The position numbers and the translations under genes are program-made. Positions 42,144 to 50,160 of a stretch of DNA of 64,000 nt are shown here, piece by piece. The stretch is taken from assembly GCF_021919125.1 (NCBI RefSeq), contig NZ_CP083440.1:1-64000 (forward strand). Direction: 5' to 3'. Source of the DNA: Clavibacter sp. A6099 (GTDB lineage: Bacteria; Actinomycetota; Actinomycetes; Actinomycetales; Microbacteriaceae). Under the pieces are notes generated by a model. The model worked only from the letters and a program-made list of their open reading frames with translations. It searched no databases and was not told the origin of the DNA. Numbering within the stretch: the stretch's first letter is position 1; every line of letters starts with the position of its first letter.

Positions 42144-42445
42144 GCTCCACAGCGGTGCGCTGGAGTGCACGCGTGCCATCGGGAGTCGTGCATCTCGCCG
42201 CACGGTGTGCAGATGACCGCCGCGGAAGTCGAACCCGAGAATGTCGGTGCCGAGGTCGTCGAGATTCGCGCGCGCGCCCAGGTCAGGAAAGGTGGGCCGA
42301 CATCCAGGACCGTCATAGGTGCAGCCGCCCGAAAGGGCCTGGCTCGAGAGGAGGTCCGACGCATACGCAGGCAGTCTATTTTTCTGACTCTGCGCCGCTC
42401 GCGCTAATGTGTATCTGTCGACCGACAGAAATAGGGTGTTGAGAC
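42144..42445 (+). promoter_or_regulatory. Promoter and operator region for the 235-aa gene
   Basis: Includes a promoter-like pair, -35 TTCTGA (42382-42387) and -10 TAATGT 17 bases on, and a 6-bp palindrome CTGTCG-AC-CGACAG at 42415-42428 just after it. A short frame here reads VVEIRARAQVRKGG, faintly like the accessory protein at 36526, but lacks a convincing start. Confidence 0.45.
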
Positions 42446-43153
42446 ATGAGCGGATCGTTCCTGGACACGATGGCGTCAATGGGTGACCTGGTCACCGTGA
42501 GCGTCGAGCCGGGCCCGGCGAGCACGCAGACGAGCCCGTTCGAGACAAGGTGCCTTGTTCAAGCCACCACGGGCTTCTTCGAGGTGTCGACACCGATCTA
42601 CAAGGGCGACACGGTGGCCCTACCAGATCCGCGTGGAGGTACTGAACGGCGGTACGCCAGCCAAGTCAAGGTCAACAACTCACCCGCCCTCGAGGGCATG
42701 AGCCACATCGCTGCGAAGTGGGGCGACCCGCCGGCTCCTTCCTCGTCCGGCACGTCCACGGTCGTGCACGGACCGATCATCAATGTGACCGGTAGCGGTG
42801 CGACGCAGATCGCGTGGGACAACATGCGGGTCGAGCAGCACAACACTCCTACGACGGTCGCACCGGGGTTCGAGCGCCTGGCAGAGACGGTCGCGAACAT
42901 CCTGGAGAACGTCGAGGGCCTCGGCGTCGATGCTGCAGATCAGGCCAACATCGCGGACGAGGCAACGGACCTGCTCGCCGAGGTGTCCAAGTCCGAGCCC
43001 GACGTCAGCCGGCTGGGCCGGGGCCTCATGGCGCTGAAGGGCGCTATCGCTCCCATCGCCCTCCAGCTACAGGGCGGGGTCGGTGACGGCGCGCGAGACA
43101 TGGCACGAACTTGGGTGGAGCAGCTCGGCTCAGGCCTTCTTCCGCCCATGTAG
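42446..43153 (+). CDS. Hypothetical protein
   Basis: 235 aa. N-terminal beta-rich part (DLVTVSVEPGPAS, ATTGFFEVSTPIYKGDTVAL), a Pro/Ser linker, then VVHGPIINVTGSGATQIAWDN, the short GxG-x-N/Q-x-A pattern found in many small 'effector-associated' or phage proteins, followed by helices (FERLAETVANILENV, EATDLLAEVSKSEPDVS). C-terminus Gly/Leu-rich. Controlled by its own promoter and a palindrome. No named family. Confidence 0.55.
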   Translation: MSGSFLDTMASMGDLVTVSVEPGPASTQTSPFETRCLVQATTGFFEVSTPIYKGDTVALPDPRGGTERRYASQVKVNNSPALEGMSHIAAKWGDPPAPSSSGTSTVVHGPIINVTGSGATQIAWDNMRVEQHNTPTTVAPGFERLAETVANILENVEGLGVDAADQANIADEATDLLAEVSKSEPDVSRLGRGLMALKGAIAPIALQLQGGVGDGARDMARTWVEQLGSGLLPPM

Positions 43154-43409
43154 CGACGTGGGTGTGCACTTCGTAGGCGCAACCAACATCTGGGCCGCAG
43201 ATCGTCTGCTCACGAACGCAGACGACGCCTGTTCCCAGCCGAGCCGGTCCTTCGGCCGCGCCGTCGGACATGCGCCGCCGGCGTCGTCAATCAGGTGGCA
43301 CCCCTTCGCACCTTCCCGGGGAGATCAGGGATGACGAGCACGTTGTGGGGAACTCCGGCACTGGTACGTGACAGCTCACACGGCGATCGCGACTCGGAGC
43401 GCTAACGGA

Positions 43410-43440
43410 AAGGGCAGGCGCCCCATCGGCGTCCGCCCTT
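43410..43440. terminator. Hairpin between convergent genes
   Basis: AAGGGC...GGCGCC pairs with GGCG..CGCCCTT (one mismatch) around a short loop, lying between the plus-strand gene ending at 43153 and the minus-strand gene ending at 43455. Confidence 0.5.
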
Positions 43441-43454
43441 GTCCGCACATCCGC

Positions 43455-43658
43455 TCAGCAGAGGATGTTCACTTCTCCGGGATGGCAGAGCACCACGATC
43501 TGATCACCCGTTCGTATCACGTGCCATCCTCTGTCTCGGGCCTCCTGGAGGATCTCGGGGAGCGCGCCGACGCGGTCCACGTCGCTCTCCTTTCGACGTA
43601 TGACTCCACCTGTGGCCGCGGCTGCCGCCGCGAAGAATTCAGTGACATAAGCGCTCAT
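43455..43658 (-). CDS. Hypothetical small protein downstream of the conjugation operon
   Basis: 67 aa, MSAYVTEFFAAAAAATGGVI... then EILQEARDRGWHVIRTGDQ and VVLCHPGEVNILC. Ala-rich helix followed by a small alpha/beta unit; RGWHVIRTGDQ is a type of motif seen in tiny toxin-like (HicA-like) proteins, but the fit is weak. Upstream of its ATG stands TACGTTTACCCC, so the gene may be leaderless. Same strand as the conjugation operon, 60 bases behind it. Confidence 0.45.
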   Translation of the reverse strand: MSAYVTEFFAAAAAATGGVIRRKESDVDRVGALPEILQEARDRGWHVIRTGDQIVVLCHPGEVNILC

Positions 43659-43717
43659 GGGGTAAACGTACGAGTGCCGTCTGTCCCGCCGCTCATCCCT
43701 CTTTGGGGGTGGGAGCC

Positions 43718-44278
43718 CTAGACGAGCGGGAAGCCATCCGGTGGCATCTGCGGCATTATCGGCAGCGGCTCCCCATCGTTGTCGGCCAGGTGCCCGGCCG
43801 CGTTGCAGGCTCGGAAGGGGCCGTGCGTCTTGTCGAAGATGATTCGAGCGTGGTGGTCCCAGTGCTGCACCCACCATGCCGACTGCGCGAGCCGGTCGTC
43901 CGGCATGCGCTTCGTCGCTTCGAGGTAGCCCTTCCAGGACACGTAGAACCGCTCGACGACCTCGGGGTGCTTCCACCACTCCGGGCACCACCCCGGCCTC
44001 TGCCTGACCGGGACGCCGAACGCCTCGACGCGGCTCAGCTGCAGCGAGACCCAGTCGAGGAAGAGCTTCCGCTCGTCCGGCTTCGGCTTCGTCGGGCGGG
44101 GCGTGGCTGTCGCTCCGCGCTCGTCGACGACCTCGCCTGTGCCGGGGTTGGCCGGTGGCATGCGCTCGTCCTCCGGCGGTGGGGGCGCGTCGCGATCGGA
44201 TGGCGGCGGGATCTCGTCGTCGCCCCAGTTGGGCGGCGGAACGACGGGCCAGCTGCTCGCGTCAAACGGCGTCGACAT
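43718..44278 (-). CDS. DUF4913-family protein
   Basis: 186 aa. First ~70 residues Pro/Asp-rich and disordered (PPPSDRDAPPPPEDERMPP). From ~75: WCPEWWKHPEVVERFYVSWKG, AWWVQHWDHHARIIFDKTHG, PFRACNAAGHL, the Trp/His/Cys pattern of DUF4913, common in actinobacterial conjugation loci. Its start overlaps the end of the coupling-protein gene by 17 bases, so it is the last gene of the operon. Function unknown. Confidence 0.85.
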   Translation of the reverse strand: MSTPFDASSWPVVPPPNWGDDEIPPPSDRDAPPPPEDERMPPANPGTGEVVDERGATATPRPTKPKPDERKLFLDWVSLQLSRVEAFGVPVRQRPGWCPEWWKHPEVVERFYVSWKGYLEATKRMPDDRLAQSAWWVQHWDHHARIIFDKTHGPFRACNAAGHLADNDGEPLPIMPQMPPDGFPLV

Positions 44279-45890
44279 GCGCGGCCCTGTCCGTGTTCGC
44301 CTCAGGATTGGCCGCCGGCTTCTTCGGCTTCACGATCTCGCCGTTGACCACTTCCTGCCCGTCGACCATGGCCCTAAGTACCTTGTCCTCGAACCAGGGC
44401 CGGATTCGGATGAGGACCGGTCCGACGTCGGAAGCGTCGAACACCGCTCGCCACTTCGGCAGGTGCGCCAGGACGTCCGCGGGAAGGATCTGCGTCGATT
44501 TCGACGTCCGGGACTTCGTCGAGCCGTTCCGGCCGGAGGAGGTGTTCGTCGACCACTGCTCGTAGGTGCCGATGCTCTCGCTGAACCGCCTGAGGAAGGG
44601 CGACTGGGTGGACTCGCCGCCGCCGTAGACGCGGATCGACGACGCGCTCCAGAGGGTGTCGGCGCCGTCGTTGCCGAAGGTGCGGACGATCTGCCCCCAG
44701 GACTGGAAGTACATGCTGAGGCTCAGCCCCATCGACCCGTAGAACGAGACGAGGTCAGGGAGCTCCGGCCAGCGGACGATGTTGGCGACCTCGTCGAGCT
44801 CGAACACGAGGGGCACGGTGATCCGGCCGCCGTCCGCGGCCGCCGCCCTCTCACCTGCGCGGGCGATCGACCGCACGAGCGCGGCGACGAATGCGCCACC
44901 GGATCCCGCGCCGTTACGGGAGATCAGCACGGCCGTGTCGTCGCTCCCCACGAAGGCCTCCGCGTCGAACTGGCGCACACCAGGTGCATGGCTCCACAGG
45001 AGCAGCTTGTCGTTGGCGAGGGCGGACGCCATCCGCTGCGCGGTCGCGTAGACGCTGCCGCGGGTCTTTTCCGGCTGGCCCTGCAAGCCGAGCAGTGCCG
45101 CCGCCGGTCCTGGCTGGTCGTGCTTCTGCATGATCGCGCGCAACTCGGCGTGCTCCTGCTGCGTGATCCACGCGTAGACCTGGATGAGCCCGACGCCCTC
45201 GAGCTTCGCCGCGAGGAGCGCGTATGCGAACAGGTCCAGGCCCTGTGAATCGAACTGGGCGTCCCTCTTGCTGTCCGCGTCCTTCGTGCTGGCCTCGAAG
45301 ATCGCCGCGATCTCCTGGGCGCTGATGAGGTCGGTGACGTCGTCCAACGGGTCGTAGACGAAGTCCGGGCGCGCGTCCCGCCGGTAGACCTGCATGGGGT
45401 CATAGACCCACTGCCGCCCCTTGCGCTTCCGTCCCGCGAGGACGTCCTTCACCCCGTCGACCTTGTTCGACGTCATCACCGCCGGCCCGGGCGCTTCGAG
45501 CATGTGGCGCACGACGGTGCCCGTCGTCTTACCTCGGCCCGGACCGAAGACGTAGATCGCGATATCGCGCCAGCCCTGCCAGATCCACGTCGATCCTGCG
45601 CCGACGAGCGTGCCGACCCTCTGCCCGGGCGGGAGACGCTCGGCGCGAGGGTGCAGCTCCCCTCGCGTGGACTTCAGGCGAGCCGCGTACAGCACCGGAT
45701 CGAGCTTGTTGCCGGCCCGGAGATGACGCTGCATTCGGTCCACAGGATGCGAGCCGTACCGCCGGGTCACGGAGAACAGGCCGCCCGCGAGAGCGAGCGC
45801 CACCGCGGCGATGACGAGCGCGGGCGCCCACCACGGCCAGGGCATCGGACCGAAAGGAGTGGCCAGCGTGTCCAGGGCGGTCGTGCTCAT
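44262..45890 (-). CDS. VirD4/TraG-type coupling protein
   Basis: 542 aa. N-terminal membrane helix(es) at ~15-40 (WWAPALVIAAVALALAGGLF), Walker A FGPGRGKTTGTV at ~113-124, DP...DFVYDPLDDVTDLIS, Walker B LVFELDEVANIV near 352-363, and the C-terminal SSIRVYGGGESTQSPFLRR block. The protein recruits the relaxase-DNA complex to the channel and powers transfer. Shorter than Gram-negative TraG; typical of actinobacterial plasmids. Ribosome site GAGGACAACTCG before ATG 45890. Confidence 0.92.
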   Translation of the reverse strand: MSTTALDTLATPFGPMPWPWWAPALVIAAVALALAGGLFSVTRRYGSHPVDRMQRHLRAGNKLDPVLYAARLKSTRGELHPRAERLPPGQRVGTLVGAGSTWIWQGWRDIAIYVFGPGRGKTTGTVVRHMLEAPGPAVMTSNKVDGVKDVLAGRKRKGRQWVYDPMQVYRRDARPDFVYDPLDDVTDLISAQEIAAIFEASTKDADSKRDAQFDSQGLDLFAYALLAAKLEGVGLIQVYAWITQQEHAELRAIMQKHDQPGPAAALLGLQGQPEKTRGSVYATAQRMASALANDKLLLWSHAPGVRQFDAEAFVGSDDTAVLISRNGAGSGGAFVAALVRSIARAGERAAAADGGRITVPLVFELDEVANIVRWPELPDLVSFYGSMGLSLSMYFQSWGQIVRTFGNDGADTLWSASSIRVYGGGESTQSPFLRRFSESIGTYEQWSTNTSSGRNGSTKSRTSKSTQILPADVLAHLPKWRAVFDASDVGPVLIRIRPWFEDKVLRAMVDGQEVVNGEIVKPKKPAANPEANTDRAAHVDAV

Positions 45891-45941
45891 CGAGTTGTCC
45901 TCTTCCTCGTCATGTGTGCGATCGGCTGATGTCGTGCGGCG

Positions 45942-46994
45942 CTACTCGAGCCCATCGACGGGCCGCCAGACCTGGCCGTTCGGCTGCCCCCAGACCTTCT
46001 GGATCTTGACGACGTCGCCGACCTTCGGGGCGGCGATCATCAGCTCGCCGCCGAGGCTGATGCCGACGTGCCAGGCGTCGTCGCCGCCCCAGAAGATGAG
46101 GTCGCCGGGCTGGAGCTCGGACAGCGGATGCATCTGCCCGCGCGCGACGCCGTTACGCCACTGCGTTGTCGCGGAGTGCCCGTCGTCGATGTCGATCCCG
46201 ATGCCGGCGTACGCGAGCTTGGTCAGGCCGGAGCAGTCCCAGCTGTCAGGACCGGCGCCGCCGAGTCGATACGACTTGCCGAGCTGCTCCTTGGCGAACG
46301 CGATGACCTTAGCGACCTGCTCGGCATGCGGCCCCGTCGGCGGACGCTCCCCCGGATCGAGCCCGCCGTTCGTCGTGGTTCCGCTGCGCGAGCAGGCGAG
46401 TCCCCGATCCGTGGTCGATACACGCGCGACGTCACTCACAGAGAGGCCGTCCATGAGCTGCGCCGCCTCCGGCAGGTGCGTCGCGTAGCGGTCGGGGAAC
46501 GCCGACCGCTCCACCGCCTGAGCCGCCTCGCCCGGCGCCTTCGCCTCCCAGCCGGGGACAGCGGCAAGGCGGTCGTAGAAGAGCCCGACGGCGTAGCGCG
46601 GATCCGTGATCTGGTCGTGCGTGCCCCACCCCTGCGACGGCCGCATCTGGAAGAGGCCGGCGGAGTCGCGATCGCCGCCCTCGAGATCCCGGAGGCCCGA
46701 CTCGGTCATCGCCGCGATGAGGGCGACCTGCTGCGCGTGCCGGTCGAGACCGCGTTGCCGGCCGATTGAGAGGATCGATACCGCGTTCTGGATCTGCTCG
46801 CCCGAGTACGCGCCGATGCGGTCAGGGAGCTGGCCCGTCTGCACGGCGACTGCTGGCCCAGCGGCGGCACAGGCGGAAGCCGAGGCCCTATCGCTCCCTC
46901 CGTCAATAACGACGCTGAAGACGACTACGACCAGCGCCGCGAGGCCGACGACCGGGGCGGCGACCACCATGGCGATCACACCGCCCTTGCTCAC
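45942..46994 (-). CDS. Bifunctional cell-wall hydrolase: transglycosylase-like plus NlpC/P60
   Basis: 350 aa; the GTG at 46994 overlaps the preceding stop (GTGA). Membrane helix ~5-33 (VIAMVVAAPVVGLAALVVVV). Residues ~70-200: lysozyme-like/SLT-like module (VALIAAMTESGLRDLEGGD, AGLFQMRPSQGWGTHDQ, DPRYAVGLFYDRL; Glu of MTESGL is the likely acid). Residues ~230-350: NlpC/P60 with catalytic Cys in SWDCSGLTKLAY, His in AWHVGISLG, and GDLIFWG. Opens peptidoglycan for the transfer channel (VirB1-like). Intact. Confidence 0.92.
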   Translation of the reverse strand: MSKGGVIAMVVAAPVVGLAALVVVVFSVVIDGGSDRASASACAAAGPAVAVQTGQLPDRIGAYSGEQIQNAVSILSIGRQRGLDRHAQQVALIAAMTESGLRDLEGGDRDSAGLFQMRPSQGWGTHDQITDPRYAVGLFYDRLAAVPGWEAKAPGEAAQAVERSAFPDRYATHLPEAAQLMDGLSVSDVARVSTTDRGLACSRSGTTTNGGLDPGERPPTGPHAEQVAKVIAFAKEQLGKSYRLGGAGPDSWDCSGLTKLAYAGIGIDIDDGHSATTQWRNGVARGQMHPLSELQPGDLIFWGGDDAWHVGISLGGELMIAAPKVGDVVKIQKVWGQPNGQVWRPVDGLE

Positions 46995-47464
46995 GGCGCG
47001 CCGCCGGCCGGGTCGATGTACGAGACCTCCCATGGTGCGGCCGGTCCGTCGCGGTGCAGCGTGACGGTCACCGGTCCGCCGACCGCGGCGTCCAACTGCC
47101 ATGCCGCATCCGTCGCTGTCCGCTGATCGCCGACTGACCCGCCGGCGTCCATCACGCCCGCGCACGGCACGTTCGCCGGATCCGTCGCCGCGTAGAGTGT
47201 GCGGGCCTCCCCCGTGAGCAACGGGTCGAGTGCGCGCTGCCACGTCCCCGAGTCGACGTCGGGTCTGCAGAAGTCGGTCGCGGCCTCGAACGCCAACGCG
47301 CGATCCTCCGGTTCGGGTGTCTCCGTCTGCGTCGCGTCAGCCTTGAAGACGCCCGGTTCTTCAACCCCTGAGCCGGGCACCGAACACGCCACCAGCATCA
47401 CGGCGACTAGCAGAGTGCTAGCGCCCACCGCTCCGACAGCCGTGACCACGGCCTTCCTCGACAT
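46991..47464 (-). CDS. Conjugation-operon lipoprotein-like protein
   Basis: 157 aa. Signal segment VVTAVGAVGASTLLVAVMLV followed by AC-SVPG: Cys at ~27 fits a lipobox, though an uncleaved anchor is also possible. The rest is a small NTF2-like-looking domain (DRALAFEAATDFCRPDVDSG, PLLTGEARTLYAATDPANVP, GPVTVTLHRDGPAAPWEVSY), reminiscent of TcpC/VirB8-type or accessory domains in Gram-positive T4SS. Overlaps the hydrolase gene by GTGA and starts 5 bases after the ATPase gene stop. Confidence 0.65.
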   Translation of the reverse strand: MSRKAVVTAVGAVGASTLLVAVMLVACSVPGSGVEEPGVFKADATQTETPEPEDRALAFEAATDFCRPDVDSGTWQRALDPLLTGEARTLYAATDPANVPCAGVMDAGGSVGDQRTATDAAWQLDAAVGGPVTVTLHRDGPAAPWEVSYIDPAGGAP

Positions 47465-47469
47465 GAGAC

Positions 47470-48651
47470 CTACCGGTACCTGTCAACGATCGCGGCCGCG
47501 ATGCGCATCCACGCCAGGCGCGTGGCCGGCGACACGCGCTCCGGCACGATCTGCACTCCCCCGGCCGCGGCCCGGTCGCGCGGGATCTGGATGAGCTGCG
47601 CCGATGACACCTCGAGGAACCGCGCGATCGCCGAACGGTCGACCTCATCCGGCACGTCCGCCATGTCGGTGACGACGACAATCGCGCCGTCGGCGAGGTG
47701 CGCGTACCCGTGCTCGCGCAGCCAGCCGATGGCGCGGGCGACACGGTCGGCCGCCGAAACCGCCCAGTCGGTCACGATCACGACGTTGGAGACGCTGCGG
47801 AGGATGCCCGCCATCGCCGGGTGCGAGACGCCCGTGCCGCAGTCGGTGAGCACCACGCTGTAGTACCGCGCCACCAGTGCCTGGACCCGGGCGTGGTCGT
47901 CGGCGGTGAGCGCGTCGGACACCTCGGGGTCCTGCTCCCCCGCGATGACATGAAGCCGGTTTGCATGGTGCATGTAACCGGCGAGCTCGGTGAGCGAGCC
48001 GATCGTTTCCGCCTCCCGGACGACGTCGGTCACGGTCGGCGCCGTCTCCACGTCGTAGGCCGCCTCGCCCACGACGCGCTCGGCGAGATCGCCGGAGTCC
48101 GGGTTCATGTCGACCGCACACGGCGGGTCACCGCGGTGCTCCGCGAGCATCATCCCGACGCCACCGGTCGTCGATGTCTTCCCGACGCCGCCCTTCAGGG
48201 AGAGGATCGCAGTGGAGTGGCTTCCGGTCAGCTTCCGGCTGATCCGCCGCGCGAGCTCGTCCGTCTCCCGCTCGAGCGCGGACTGGCCGAGGTTTACCGC
48301 GCCCCGGGTCGCCGCGTACACCGCGCCGCGGAGTCCGGTCCGCGGCCGTGGCTTCGTCGTCTTCACGAATCGCACGTCCGCTCGGCGGGTCGAGGCGTCG
48401 ACAACGGCGGACAATCCAGTGGGCGCGGATGCCTGGATGGTGCCGTCCGCGTCGACGGCGAACCAGCCCTCCCTGCCGGAGACCAGATCCATGCTGTGCA
48501 CCCGTACCGGACGGCCATGTTCTAGTGCTTGGCGGGTCAGCCACTCGATGGCATCGGCGTACGAGCTGGCGCCGGAGAAGGCGATGTCGCCGAGGCGGAG
48601 GACGTCGCCCGTCGCGATCAGGTCGAGCTCATCGCAGGGAATCGTGGTCAT
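47470..48651 (-). CDS. MinD/ParA-like ATPase of the conjugation operon
   Basis: 393 aa with an AGGAGGCCCGC ribosome site. The first ~140 residues are a distinct N-terminal domain (VRVHSMDLVSGREGWFAVD). Then a deviant Walker A, SLKGGVGKTSTTGG (~150), switch DMNPDSGDLAERVVG, and VVLTDCGTGVSHPAMAG (Asp of switch II). Such MinD-like proteins occur in actinobacterial conjugation and Esx-type loci and may position the apparatus; it is not the plasmid partition ATPase, which is at 61001. Hypothesis only for its role. Confidence 0.8.
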   Translation of the reverse strand: MTTIPCDELDLIATGDVLRLGDIAFSGASSYADAIEWLTRQALEHGRPVRVHSMDLVSGREGWFAVDADGTIQASAPTGLSAVVDASTRRADVRFVKTTKPRPRTGLRGAVYAATRGAVNLGQSALERETDELARRISRKLTGSHSTAILSLKGGVGKTSTTGGVGMMLAEHRGDPPCAVDMNPDSGDLAERVVGEAAYDVETAPTVTDVVREAETIGSLTELAGYMHHANRLHVIAGEQDPEVSDALTADDHARVQALVARYYSVVLTDCGTGVSHPAMAGILRSVSNVVIVTDWAVSAADRVARAIGWLREHGYAHLADGAIVVVTDMADVPDEVDRSAIARFLEVSSAQLIQIPRDRAAAGGVQIVPERVSPATRLAWMRIAAAIVDRYR

Positions 48652-48660
48652 GCGGGCCTC

Positions 48661-50160
48661 CTAGCGTCGATACCGGTCGTCGGTGACGTGGAGCCGCTGC
48701 TGCACGTCGGTCTGGAGCATCTGGACTGTGATCCCCGCCCTCTCGGGGAGCTTCAACATCACGCGGCCGGCCCCGGGCGGGGCCCCCTTCGCGCCCTTGC
48801 TGCGTCGCGGAGACCGCCACGACGGCGCGGCGTTGAAGCTCGCGACCCGGTCGATCTCCTTGGCGGTGAGTCGGCGCGTGCCGCTGAGCGACTCCAGGTC
48901 GTCCCGGGTCAGGGCCATGAGCATCAGGAGCCCGGAGCGCTCGATGAGCCCGCGCGCCTTCTCGCGGTCGGCGGGGTTCGAGAGCGACAGCAGGTCCTTC
49001 GGCGAGTGGGTGACCTTGAGGTCGGCCTCCCCCTTGCTGCGGTTCGTGCGGGATGCCGCGTCGGCGCGATCGACGATCCCCTCGCATGCGCGCAGCGGGT
49101 ACCAGAACTCGTCCTTCAGCGACGTGTACCCGTTCCAGGTGACCTGCGGCTCGTACGCGTCCCCGGCGAGAGCGGCCTCCTCCGCCAGGCGATGCTCGTG
49201 CTGCGCGAGCTCCCAGTGCGCGTCGATCGCATCGCTGCCGAGCGACCACGTCGAGAGCATCGCCGCCGACAGCAGGCGCGTGTTCGACGGGTCGATGCTC
49301 GACGTGTCGAAGCAAAAGCCGCCCGGGTTGCCGGGGTCGAACTCGACGGAGTCCCTGCCGCTGAGCATCTGGCCCATCTCCCCTGCGAGCATGGCGCGCA
49401 GCGTCTCCCCGAGGCGCGCGAACCGGGCGCGGAAGGCATCGGCGTCTCGTCGGCCGGTCACGTGGAGCATGCGGTCGGAGACGGCGTCGAAGACAGTGAC
49501 GAGGTCCTGCGTCACCGGCCGGGGCTCCCGCTCGCGCAGGGTGTCGACGATCGCTTCGAGTGCGGCGTCCTCGATGTCGTCGAGGGGCGCTCCACGACTG
49601 ACCCGGGCGTTGAGCTGCACGAGCGCGACCGCCTTGTCGCGCGCCAGCTGCGACAGTTCGGCGCCGACGCGACCGCCGATGCGCGCGGCCGCTACGCCCA
49701 GCGGTCCTGGCGAGACGAGGTTCAGCTTGTCGCGACCGGATCCGGGACCGATCGAGAAGACCCTCCCGCCGGCCGCGCGGATCATCGGCACGTGCTCGCC
49801 CTTGATCGGGTCGTAGACGGCCGGTGTCAGTCCCCGCCCCATCTGGCCCAAGAGGATCGTCTGCGCCGTGCTCGACTTCCCCACCCCGTTGATCCCGAGG
49901 AGGAAAGCGGATGGGGACGAGATCACGTCGGCCCGGTACAGGGCTTCGTGATCCGTGCACACCGCGGTGCCCGTGTCGACGTCGCGGCCGAGCGGCGCCC
50001 CGTCGGTCGGGCGACCGGTGCCGACGCCGAACGGGTAGATCCCGCACACCTGCACGGAGGTCGAGAACCACATGGGCGGCTGCGGGACGCGGGGCCACAG
50101 TCCTCCCCCGCGTCCTCGGAATCCCAAGGGCGTGCGCTGCAGGTGCGTCGCGCCAGCCAT
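48661..50160 (-). CDS. VirB4/TraC-like conjugation ATPase
   Basis: 499 aa; ATG 50160 overlaps the previous stop by one base (TGATG). An in-frame upstream start would overlap the SCO6880-like gene. Walker A at ~92-100 in LLGINGVGKSSTAQ, then TPAVYDPIKGEHVPMI (typical VirB4-like wording after Walker A), later FCFDTSSID and a C-terminal DLLSLSNPADREKARGLIER, SGLLMLMALTRDDLESL. Shorter than Gram-negative VirB4 since the N-terminal part is missing, as in other actinobacterial versions. Energises assembly and substrate transfer. Confidence 0.85.
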   Translation of the reverse strand: MAGATHLQRTPLGFRGRGGGLWPRVPQPPMWFSTSVQVCGIYPFGVGTGRPTDGAPLGRDVDTGTAVCTDHEALYRADVISSPSAFLLGINGVGKSSTAQTILLGQMGRGLTPAVYDPIKGEHVPMIRAAGGRVFSIGPGSGRDKLNLVSPGPLGVAAARIGGRVGAELSQLARDKAVALVQLNARVSRGAPLDDIEDAALEAIVDTLREREPRPVTQDLVTVFDAVSDRMLHVTGRRDADAFRARFARLGETLRAMLAGEMGQMLSGRDSVEFDPGNPGGFCFDTSSIDPSNTRLLSAAMLSTWSLGSDAIDAHWELAQHEHRLAEEAALAGDAYEPQVTWNGYTSLKDEFWYPLRACEGIVDRADAASRTNRSKGEADLKVTHSPKDLLSLSNPADREKARGLIERSGLLMLMALTRDDLESLSGTRRLTAKEIDRVASFNAAPSWRSPRRSKGAKGAPPGAGRVMLKLPERAGITVQMLQTDVQQRLHVTDDRYRR

